Shown here: positions 57,951-64,000 of the stretch, in pieces | How the letters are laid out: every line of letters starts with the position of its first letter | Position numbering within the stretch: position 1 is the first letter of the stretch | Origin: Micromonospora craniellae | Lineage (GTDB): Bacteria > Actinomycetota > Actinomycetes > Mycobacteriales > Micromonosporaceae | DNA length: 64,000 nucleotides | Direction: 5' to 3' | NCBI RefSeq assembly: GCF_014764405.1 | Contig: NZ_CP061725.1 | Span: 868,001 to 932,000, forward strand | Translations under genes and position numbers: made by a program | Notes under the pieces: model-generated | What the model saw: only the letters and a program-made list of their open reading frames with translations | Databases searched by the model: none | Told to the model about the DNA's origin: nothing

Positions 57951-60503
57951 TCACAAACGGCGGGGGCCGGTGTCGGGGCGGGCGGCGGCCGAGCCGATCC
58001 GGACCGAGGCGTGCAGCACGGACAACCCGTCCGGACGGGCCAGCACCGGGTTCAGCGTCAGTGCGCGTACCCGGGGCTGTTCGTCGGCGAGCCGCCCGAT
58101 GCGCAGCAGCAGGTCGGCCAGGGCCGCCCGGTCCACGGGAGCGGCACCACGGTGACCCCGCAGCAGGGGTGCCGCCCGTGGGGCGTCGACCAGCTCGGTC
58201 GCGTCCCGGTCGGTCAACGGCACCGCCCGCCAGGCCCGGTCGCCGAGCAGGTCGGTGGCGACCCCACCGAGACCGAAGCCCACCACCGGGCCGAACGCCG
58301 GGTCCTCGACCAGCTCCACCACGCAGGCCACCCCGGGCGGCACCATCGGCTGCACCAGCACGTCCGCACCGAACACGGCGGCCAGCTCGGCGTACGCGCG
58401 GCGGACCGTGTCGGCGTCGGGCAGGTCGAGGCGGACCGCACCGAGGTCGAGGCGGTGCCGTAGTCCACCGGAGGCAGCCTTGAGCGCCACCGGGAAACCG
58501 AGCCGCGTCGCCGCGTCGACCGCCGCGTCGACCGAGTCGATCCGCGCCGACTCGACCACGTCGATGCCGTACGCGGCGAGCAGCGCCTCCGGATCGCCAC
58601 CGTCCGCCCGCAGCGCCACCTGCGCCGCCACCGGATCGACATCGGAAAGATCGGGCAGTACGCCGGCGGGACGACGCCGCCAGTTCGCGTACGCGGTGAC
58701 CCGGGCCAGCGCGTGTACCGCCTCCTCCACGCTCGGGTAGGCAGGCGTGCCCGCCGGGGCCCGACCGACCAGGAAGGTGGCCACCGTCGGCTTGTCGGTC
58801 GTGGGCGCGGTGAGCGCGGCGGCGAAGTCCGCCTCGGTGCCGGTGAGCTGCCCCGGCAACGGTGGTGCGAAGAGGACCACCAGCGCGTCGACCGAGTCGT
58901 CGGCGGCGGCCCCGGCGAGCGCCGCGCCGAACTCGGCGGCACTGGCCCGGGGACCGACGTCGCGTGGGTAGCCCGGTGCGACCCGCAGGCCGTGTGCCGC
59001 GCAGGCGGTGGCCGCCAGTCCGGCCAATGCCGAGGAGTTGGCGACCACACCGACCCGGTTCCCGACCGGCAGTGGTTGATTGGCCAGCAGCGCCCCGACG
59101 TCGAGCAGTTCGGCGACGGTGTCCACCCGGATCACCCCGGACTGGGCGAACAGGGCGCTCACCGCCGTCTCGTCCGGGCCTGCGGAGTCGCCCAGCCCGG
59201 GCGGGCGGGCCGGGGAGGCCAACGCCACCACCGGTTTGTCGCGGCCGATCCGCCGGGCCAGTCGGGCGAACTTGCGCGGGTTGCCGAAGGTCTCCAGATA
59301 CAACATGATCACGTCGGTGGCGGGGTCGTCCTGCCAGTACTGCAACAGGTCGTTACCGGAGACGTCGGCCCGGTTGCCGGCCGAGACGAAGCTGGACAGG
59401 CCCAGCCCGCGCCGGTCCGCCTCGGCCAGCAGCGCCACCCCGAACACGCCCGACTGGCTGAAGATGCCGACCCGGCCGGGCACCGGCAGGCGTGGCGCGA
59501 GGGTGGCGTTGAGGCGTACCGCCGGGTCGGTGTTGGCCACCCCGAGGCAGTTGGGGCCGATCACCCGCATGCCCGCCGCGTGGGCGGCGCGCACCAGGGT
59601 GCGCTGCACGGCGGCGCCCGCCATCCCCGCCTCGGCGAAGCCCGCCGAGATGACCACCAGGCCGTGTACGCCGGCCACCGCGGCGTCGGCGACCACCTCG
59701 GGCGCCGACTCCGGCGGCACCGCCACCACGGCCAGGTCGACCGGCAGGCCGGCGTCGACCGCCGACGGGTACGCGGGCAACCCGGCCACCCGGGCGGCGG
59801 TCGGGTGCACCGGCACCACCGACCCGGCGTACCCGCCGTCGCGCAGGTGCCCGAGCACCGCCGCGCCGACGCCCTGGCCGGTGGCGCTGGCACCGTAGAC
59901 GACCACGCCGCGCGGGGCGAGCAGCCGGGCGATGGACCGGGCCTCGGTGCGGTGCTCCCGCCCGCGCTGCACCTCCAGGGTCGCTTCGGTGGGCGCGATC
60001 GGAAAGGTCAGGTGCACCACGCCGTCGGCGAACTGGCGCTGGATCTGGTAGCCGAAGTCGGCGAAGACGCGCAGCATCGCGCCGTTGGCCGGCAACACTT
60101 CGGCCACGAAGTTGACGATCCCGCTGCGCCGGGCCGCGTCGGCGAGGTGTTCCAGCAGCACCGAGCCGATGCCCCGGCCCTGGTATGCGTCCTCGACCAC
60201 GAACGCGACCTCGGCGTCGGGCGAGGCCGGGCCGAGCCGCTCGTACCGGCCGACGGCGACGATCCGGTCGCCGACGAGCACCACGAACGCCTCCCGGTCG
60301 CGGTGGTCGACGTTGACGAAGCGGTGCAGGTCCCGCTCGGGAATGCGCGGGTACGGCGAGAAGTACCGCAGGTAGCGGGTGCGCTCGGAGAACCGGGAGT
60401 GCATCTCGACGATCGCCGCCGCGTCGGAGGGGCGGATCTGTCGCAACTGGACGGTGCTGCCGTCGCTGAGCAGCACGTCCACGGCTGGTTCGGTTGTGGT
60501 CAC
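57951..60503 (-). CDS. Pat-type protein lysine acetyltransferase (GNAT + NDP-forming acyl-CoA synthetase domains)
   Basis: The 850-residue protein has an N-terminal GNAT domain (about 10-175; AEVAFVVEDAYQGRGIGSVLLEHL with the Q/RxxGxG/A loop). It is followed by a CoA-binding/NDP-forming acyl-CoA synthetase-like region: RGVVVYGASATGQGVGAAVLGHL at about 200-220, VISAGFAEAG, VIGPNCLGVANT, FSQSGVFGVALL and a C-terminal ATP-grasp part GFPVALKAASGGLRHRLDLGAVRLDL. This is Pat, which acetylates acetyl-CoA synthetase and related enzymes in response to cofactors. The domain order is reversed relative to Salmonella Pat but known in Streptomyces. The GTG at 60503 follows GGGGAGGG. It is next to an AcuC-type deacetylase. 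Confidence 0.9.
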   Translation of the reverse strand: MTTTEPAVDVLLSDGSTVQLRQIRPSDAAAIVEMHSRFSERTRYLRYFSPYPRIPERDLHRFVNVDHRDREAFVVLVGDRIVAVGRYERLGPASPDAEVAFVVEDAYQGRGIGSVLLEHLADAARRSGIVNFVAEVLPANGAMLRVFADFGYQIQRQFADGVVHLTFPIAPTEATLEVQRGREHRTEARSIARLLAPRGVVVYGASATGQGVGAAVLGHLRDGGYAGSVVPVHPTAARVAGLPAYPSAVDAGLPVDLAVVAVPPESAPEVVADAAVAGVHGLVVISAGFAEAGMAGAAVQRTLVRAAHAAGMRVIGPNCLGVANTDPAVRLNATLAPRLPVPGRVGIFSQSGVFGVALLAEADRRGLGLSSFVSAGNRADVSGNDLLQYWQDDPATDVIMLYLETFGNPRKFARLARRIGRDKPVVALASPARPPGLGDSAGPDETAVSALFAQSGVIRVDTVAELLDVGALLANQPLPVGNRVGVVANSSALAGLAATACAAHGLRVAPGYPRDVGPRASAAEFGAALAGAAADDSVDALVVLFAPPLPGQLTGTEADFAAALTAPTTDKPTVATFLVGRAPAGTPAYPSVEEAVHALARVTAYANWRRRPAGVLPDLSDVDPVAAQVALRADGGDPEALLAAYGIDVVESARIDSVDAAVDAATRLGFPVALKAASGGLRHRLDLGAVRLDLPDADTVRRAYAELAAVFGADVLVQPMVPPGVACVVELVEDPAFGPVVGFGLGGVATDLLGDRAWRAVPLTDRDATELVDAPRAAPLLRGHRGAAPVDRAALADLLLRIGRLADEQPRVRALTLNPVLARPDGLSVLHASVRIGSAAARPDTGPRRL

Positions 60504-60528
60504 CTCGGGCGGCCCTCCCCCGGCCAGC

Positions 60529-61710
60529 TCAGTCGCGCGGGTCGTACGGATCGAGGCCGAGCAGCGGGAAGACGGCCTTCCGGGTGGCTGCGATGGCCCG
60601 GTCCACCGGGTTCGGCTCGCCGGTGGGCTGCCACGGCTCGTAGCCCGGGTCGACGTCGTCGGTCATCCGCAGCGGGATGTCGGCACCGGGACGCCGGGCC
60701 CGGGCCAGGTCCCGCCAGCCCGGCGGAGTCAGCGTGGCCGGGTCCAGCGGCGCGCCGGTGGCCACCGCCAGCAGGTGCGTCCAGGCCCGGGGCACCACCT
60801 CGACGAGCGCGTACCCGCCCCCGCCGGTGGCCACCCACCGGCCGTCGCACAGCTCGTCGGCGAGCGCCCGCAACGCCAGGTAGGTGGCGCGCTGCCCGTC
60901 CACCGACAGGTGCAGGTCGGCGAGGGGGTCGACCCGGTGGGCGTCCGCCCCGCACTGGGTGAACAGCACCTGTGGACGGAAGGCGCGCAGCACCGACGGC
61001 ACGATCGCGTGGAAGGCGCGTTGCCAGCCGGCGTCCTCCACCCCGGGCGGCAGCGGGACGTTGACCGCGCTGCCGGCGGCGTTCGGGCCACCCGTCTCGT
61101 CCGGGAACCCGGTGCCCGGGAACAGCGCGAGCGGGGTCTCGTGCAGGCTGACGGTCAGCACCCGCGGGTCGTCCCAGAAGATCTGCTGCACCCCGTCGCC
61201 GTGGTGCACGTCGACGTCGACGTACGCGATGCGCTCCGCGCCCAGGTCGAGCAGCCGGGCGATGGCCACCGCCGGGTCGTTGTAGACGCAGAAGCCGGCG
61301 GCCCGGTCGGCCATGGCGTGGTGCAGGCCACCGGCCACGTTGACCGCACGCCGGGCCTGGCCCCGCCACACCGCCTCGGCGGCGGCCACCGTCGCTCCGG
61401 CGATCAACGCGCTCGACTCGTGCATTCCCTCGAAGACCGGGTTGTCCGAGGTGCCCAGACCGAAGCCGGTGAAGAACGGTTCGCGCGGCGCCATCCGGAC
61501 CGCGCCCAGGTAGCGCGGGTCGTGCACCCGGCTGAGCAGTTCGTCGTCGGCCGGGTACGGCTTGACCATGCGGACTCCGGGCCGGTGCAGCACGCCGAGT
61601 TCCCAGGCGAGCGCGAGGGTCAACTCCACCCGGACCGGATCGAGCGGGTGGTCGCCGAGGTCGTAGGCGAGCAGCGACTCGTCCCACATCACCACCGTGT
61701 CGTCGGACAT
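60529..61710 (-). CDS. acuC: AcuC-type acetoin utilisation deacetylase (HDAC fold)
   Basis: The 393-residue zinc hydrolase of the histone-deacetylase superfamily removes acetyl groups from lysine, in bacteria mainly from acetyl-CoA synthetase. The catalytic pair His130-His131 is in GGLHHAMADRAAGFCVYND, the zinc ligands Asp167 and His169 are in YVDVDVHHGDG, and Asp256 is in QCGADAHRVDPLADLHL. The active-site Tyr region is in GGGGYALVEVVPRAW. The C-terminus has a Pro/Asp-rich extension. It lies upstream of the Pat-like gene on the same strand with a 25-bp gap, so writer and eraser of the same modification are probably cotranscribed. Confidence 0.93.
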   Translation of the reverse strand: MSDDTVVMWDESLLAYDLGDHPLDPVRVELTLALAWELGVLHRPGVRMVKPYPADDELLSRVHDPRYLGAVRMAPREPFFTGFGLGTSDNPVFEGMHESSALIAGATVAAAEAVWRGQARRAVNVAGGLHHAMADRAAGFCVYNDPAVAIARLLDLGAERIAYVDVDVHHGDGVQQIFWDDPRVLTVSLHETPLALFPGTGFPDETGGPNAAGSAVNVPLPPGVEDAGWQRAFHAIVPSVLRAFRPQVLFTQCGADAHRVDPLADLHLSVDGQRATYLALRALADELCDGRWVATGGGGYALVEVVPRAWTHLLAVATGAPLDPATLTPPGWRDLARARRPGADIPLRMTDDVDPGYEPWQPTGEPNPVDRAIAATRKAVFPLLGLDPYDPRD

Positions 61711-61747
61711 CTGCCCATGGTCGCACGCGACCGGGCAACCGGCCTGG

Positions 61748-62602
61748 TCAGGCGTCGGTGCCCGAGCCGGTGGCCACCGGCCGGTCCGGGTCGGCCACCC
61801 AGTTGCTCCACGAGCCGACGTACAGCGCGGCGTCCGGACGCCCGGCCAGATGCAACGCGAGCACCGCCTGCGCGGCGGTCACCCCTGAGCCGCAGTACGC
61901 CCCCACCGGCGCCCCGGCGGCCACCCCGGCTGCGGCGAAGCGGTCCCTCAGCACCTCGGCGGCCGGGAAGCGGCCCTCGGTGACGTACTCGGAGGCGGGC
62001 ACGTTCACCGCGCCGGGGACGTGCCCGGCGACCGGGTCGATCGGCTCCTGTTCGCCCCGGTAGCGCGGCGCGGCCCGCACGTCGAGCAGCACCCCGTCAG
62101 CGGCGGCCAGCCGGGCGGCGGCCGAGGCGTCGAGCACCGGCAGCGCAGCCGGGCGGACGGTCACGTCGCCGGGTTCGGGCGTCGACACGTCGTCGCTGGT
62201 GGACAGGCCAGCGGCCAACCAGGCCGGGAATCCGCCGGACAACAGGCGTACCGGCCGGTGCCCGGCCCAGCGCAACGTCCACCAGGCGCGGGCGGCGGAC
62301 ATGCCGTCACCGCCGTCGTACACCACCACGGGGTGCCCTTCGCGCACCCCGGCGGCCCGCAGTGCCGCCTGCAACGCGGCCGGGTCGGGCAGGGGATGCC
62401 GGCCGGCCGGGCCGGGCGGGCCGCAGAGCGCGGTGTCCAGGTCGACGAAGACCGCGCCCGGGACGTGCCCGGCCGCGTAGTCGTCCCGGCCGGGTGGGCC
62501 GACCAGGCGCCACCGCACGTCGAGCAGGGTGGGCGGCTCGGCCCCGTCGAGTTCCGCAGCGAGTGACCGCGCCTCGACCAGAAGATCGTCTGTACCGGAC
62601 AT
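61748..62602 (-). CDS. Sulfurtransferase with two rhodanese domains (SseA type)
   Basis: The 284-residue tandem rhodanese has a first domain (1-150) with VYDGGDGMSAARAWW, where the cysteine position is Asp96 (inactive). The second domain has the catalytic Cys237 in VGAYCGSGVTAAQAVLAL. The loop CGSGVTA is typical of 3-mercaptopyruvate sulfurtransferases rather than thiosulfate enzymes. The interdomain part has EPGDVTVRPAALPVLDA and LLDVRAAPRYRGEQEPIDPVAGHVPGAVN. The ATG at 62602 is chosen, because the longer frame adds unconserved residues. It sits between acuC and the divergent ideR. Confidence 0.93.
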   Translation of the reverse strand: MSGTDDLLVEARSLAAELDGAEPPTLLDVRWRLVGPPGRDDYAAGHVPGAVFVDLDTALCGPPGPAGRHPLPDPAALQAALRAAGVREGHPVVVYDGGDGMSAARAWWTLRWAGHRPVRLLSGGFPAWLAAGLSTSDDVSTPEPGDVTVRPAALPVLDASAAARLAAADGVLLDVRAAPRYRGEQEPIDPVAGHVPGAVNVPASEYVTEGRFPAAEVLRDRFAAAGVAAGAPVGAYCGSGVTAAQAVLALHLAGRPDAALYVGSWSNWVADPDRPVATGSGTDA

Positions 62603-62700
62603 GCATCCAGTCAACACCATCAGTGACGGCAACAGCGGTTCGGTGACCGTCGATCGGGGTGCGGCAGGGTAGCATCGATACCCGGAGGGCCGCTGACACT

Positions 62701-63390
62701 ATGAAGTCTCACGACTTGGTCGATACGACCGAAATGTACCTGCGCACCATCCTCGAACTCGAAGAGGAGGGAGTGCCGCCGCTACGCGCACGGATCGCCG
62801 AACGGTTGCGCCAGAGCGGCCCCACCGTGAGCCAGACCGTCGCCCGGATGGAGCGCGACGGCCTGCTCACCGTCGAGGGTGACAGGCACCTCAGCCTCAC
62901 CGATCTCGGCCGCGCCACCGCCGTCTCGGTGATGCGCAAGCACCGGCTCGCCGAACTGCTGCTGGTCAACGTGATCGGGATGCCCTACGAGGAGGCCCAC
63001 GAAGAGGCCTGCCGCTGGGAGCACGTGATGAGCGACGCGGTCGAGAAGCGGGTCTACGACCTGCTCAACCGGCCGACCCGGTCGCCGTACGGCAACCCCA
63101 TCCCGGGTCTGGACGCGCTGGGTCCGCCCGCCCAGACCGAACCGGAGACCGCCGAGAGCGAGCGCAACCTCGCCTTCCCCGGCCTGAGCGGCAAGGTGAT
63201 CGTCCGGCGGATCTGCGAGAGCGTGCAGACCGACGCCGAGGTGCTGCGCCAACTGCACGCCGCCGGAGTCGACCCCGGGGCCACGGTCACCGTCGCGCAG
63301 GAACGCGACGGCGTGTCGATCGACCGTTCCGGCGAGAGCGTCCGGCTGCCCCGCGAGGTCGCCTCCCGGGTCTTCGTCGCCGCCGCCTGA
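62701..63390 (+). CDS. ideR: Iron-dependent repressor IdeR (DtxR family)
   Basis: IdeR binds Fe2+ and represses iron-uptake genes. The 229-residue protein has the N-terminal winged HTH with LRARIAERLRQSGPTVSQTVARMERDGLL. The metal sites are Met12, His80, Glu84, His99, Cys103, Glu106 and His107, all present in the segments RKHRLAEL and ACRWEHVMSD. A C-terminal SH3-like domain runs from about 155 to 229 (LSGKVIVRRICESVQTDAEVLRQLHAAGVDPGATVTV). The ATG at 62701 has CCGGAGGG upstream. An in-frame ATG at 62659 lies before the ribosome binding site. An IdeR-box-like site occurs at 50685 in the same window. Confidence 0.96.
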   Translation: MKSHDLVDTTEMYLRTILELEEEGVPPLRARIAERLRQSGPTVSQTVARMERDGLLTVEGDRHLSLTDLGRATAVSVMRKHRLAELLLVNVIGMPYEEAHEEACRWEHVMSDAVEKRVYDLLNRPTRSPYGNPIPGLDALGPPAQTEPETAESERNLAFPGLSGKVIVRRICESVQTDAEVLRQLHAAGVDPGATVTVAQERDGVSIDRSGESVRLPREVASRVFVAAA

Positions 63391-63394
63391 CCCG

Positions 63395-63634
63395 TCACTG
63401 GACGTACGGACAGTGCCGGCAGCCCCGGCCGCAGCACGTACCCCGGCGGGCCAGGAAGCCGGCACTGAGCACGAACAGGCCGGTGTCCGGGTCGAGGTAG
63501 CCGGCGTCCCCGGCAGCCAGGGCCGCATCGTGCGCGGCGATGATCCGCTGCCGGCCGGGATGCTCGGGCGACAGCCGGGACGGGTGCGGCTCGGTCAGGG
63601 GCCGCGCCGCCAGGGGCTTTCGCTCGCCGCTCAT
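63395..63634 (-). CDS. DUF5522 family protein
   Basis: The 79-residue protein MSGERKPLAARPLTEPHPSRLSPEHPGRQRIIAAHDAALAAGDAGYLDPDTGLFVLSAGFLARRGTCCGRGCRHCPYVQ (key motif CCGRGCRHCPY at the end) matches DUF5522, a small family with a cysteine/His C-terminal cluster that suggests a metal site. Its function is unknown. The ATG at 63634 is preferred over a longer frame to 63682 whose added residues are not typical. It converges with ideR, with only 4 bp between the stop codons. Confidence 0.85.
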   Translation of the reverse strand: MSGERKPLAARPLTEPHPSRLSPEHPGRQRIIAAHDAALAAGDAGYLDPDTGLFVLSAGFLARRGTCCGRGCRHCPYVQ

Positions 63635-63658
63635 CCCGGGCAGTCTAAGGACTGTTCC

Positions 63659-63694
63659 ACGAGCCCCGGGCGGATGATCCACCCGGGGCTCGTC
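63659..63694. terminator. Hairpin terminator of the ribonucleotide reductase gene
   Basis: A perfect 12-bp stem ACGAGCCCCGGG / CCCGGGGCTCGT with an 11-nt loop sits 14 bp after the nrdJ stop on the minus strand. Confidence 0.7.
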
Positions 63695-63707
63695 GCGTAC
63701 TCGTGGA

Positions 63708-64000
63708 TCAGCTGCAGCCGCTGGTGGAGCCGCAGCCCTCGCAGACGTAGCAGCTACCGGCCGGGCGCATCTTCGTACCGCAGGTGAAGCAGAGCGGTGC
63801 GTCGGCGGCCTTGCCGATCACGGCCTCCAGCAGCTCGGTGCTGGAACCGACCGACGGTGCCGGCTTGATCGCGGCCGCGTCGGTGAGTTCCTGGGCCGGC
63901 TGGGCGACCGGGCCGCTCTTCGGCTCGTCCGGCTTGTCTTCCACCGGGGCGGACGCGGCCATGGCGGTGAGGTCCGTGCCGTTGGCCTCCGCCTCCGCCT
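63708..64000 (-). CDS. nrdJ: B12-dependent (class II) ribonucleotide reductase, C-terminal end only
   Basis: The frame runs out of the window at 64000. What is visible is the acidic/Ala-Pro-rich linker and the C-terminal tail ADAPLCFTCGTKMRPAGSCYVCEGCGSTSGCS. Its CFTC and CYVCEGC pairs and the final GSTSGCS are the thiol shuttle that re-reduces the active site of adenosylcobalamin-dependent ribonucleotide reductases. The start and the catalytic domain lie outside the window, beyond base 64000. An in-frame ATG at 63962 is internal and not the start. The B12 riboswitch usual for this gene in actinomycetes, if present, would be outside. Confidence 0.9.
   Translation of the reverse strand, partial: AEAEANGTDLTAMAASAPVEDKPDEPKSGPVAQPAQELTDAAAIKPAPSVGSSTELLEAVIGKAADAPLCFTCGTKMRPAGSCYVCEGCGSTSGCS

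Overview
This 64 kb window is chromosomal DNA of a high-GC actinobacterium. It most resembles the Micromonosporaceae (Micromonospora and relatives). The evidence is very high GC, frequent GTG starts, many -10 hexamers of the form TANNNT placed 12-15 nt before a start codon (leaderless mRNAs), an IdeR-type iron regulator, two group 1/2 sigma factors, a coproporphyrin-type heme pathway, actinobacterial DUF families (DUF3000, 3039, 3093, 3099, 3159, 3710, 4193, 5522) and a Spo0M-like protein. The gene order closely follows the conserved Mycobacterium tuberculosis Rv2672-Rv2711 neighbourhood as I recall it, with lineage-specific insertions.

Layout. 0-7 kb: a secreted peptidase (cut by the window edge), a GNAT remnant, a LigD-type polymerase, MsrB, a DUF305 lipoprotein and two different AA10 lytic polysaccharide monooxygenases, one chitin-type with CBM5/12 and one cellulose/chitin-type with CBM2. 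7-10.4 kb: heme operon hemE-hemY-hemQ. 10.5-17.5 kb: DUF3000, RNase D, a fadA-fadB beta-oxidation pair, a proline-rich membrane protein and a VOC protein. 17.5-28.1 kb: a two-component system, a beta-propeller protein, three paralogous multi-spanning GT-C-like membrane proteins and a lipoprotein. 28.4-38.9 kb: dxs, a decayed anmK, an rRNA/tRNA m5U-type methyltransferase, a KimA-like potassium importer divergent from two TrkA/RCK proteins, then DUF3159, OB-fold, DUF3710 and dut. 39-49.5 kb: DUF4193, LytR_C (Cei-like), suhB, sigA, a helicase, a TRIC channel, and pseudouridine breakdown by psuG-psuK. 49.6-57.8 kb: DUF3099, an HhH-GPD protein, a wrecked iron ABC transporter locus still carrying an IdeR-box-like operator, a subtilase, a methyltransferase, dtd, spo0M and sigB. 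57.9-64 kb: a Pat-type protein acetyltransferase next to an AcuC-type deacetylase, a rhodanese, ideR, DUF5522 and the 3' end of the B12-dependent ribonucleotide reductase gene.

The less ordinary content lies in the non-coding and decayed DNA. There are five copies of a ~53 bp palindromic repeat (TAAGGAAGGGTCCCCTGCTA arms). Two copies of a long perfect inverted repeat built on TGATCAAGAGGTTTG each sit between a C-rich and a G-rich tract. A third inverted repeat is built on GATCATGGAGTT. A 205 bp stretch is identical at nucleotide level between sigA and sigB. Three transporter genes and anmK have been eroded by internal deletions while their promoters or operators survive. No tRNA, rRNA, CRISPR array or insertion sequence was recognised.
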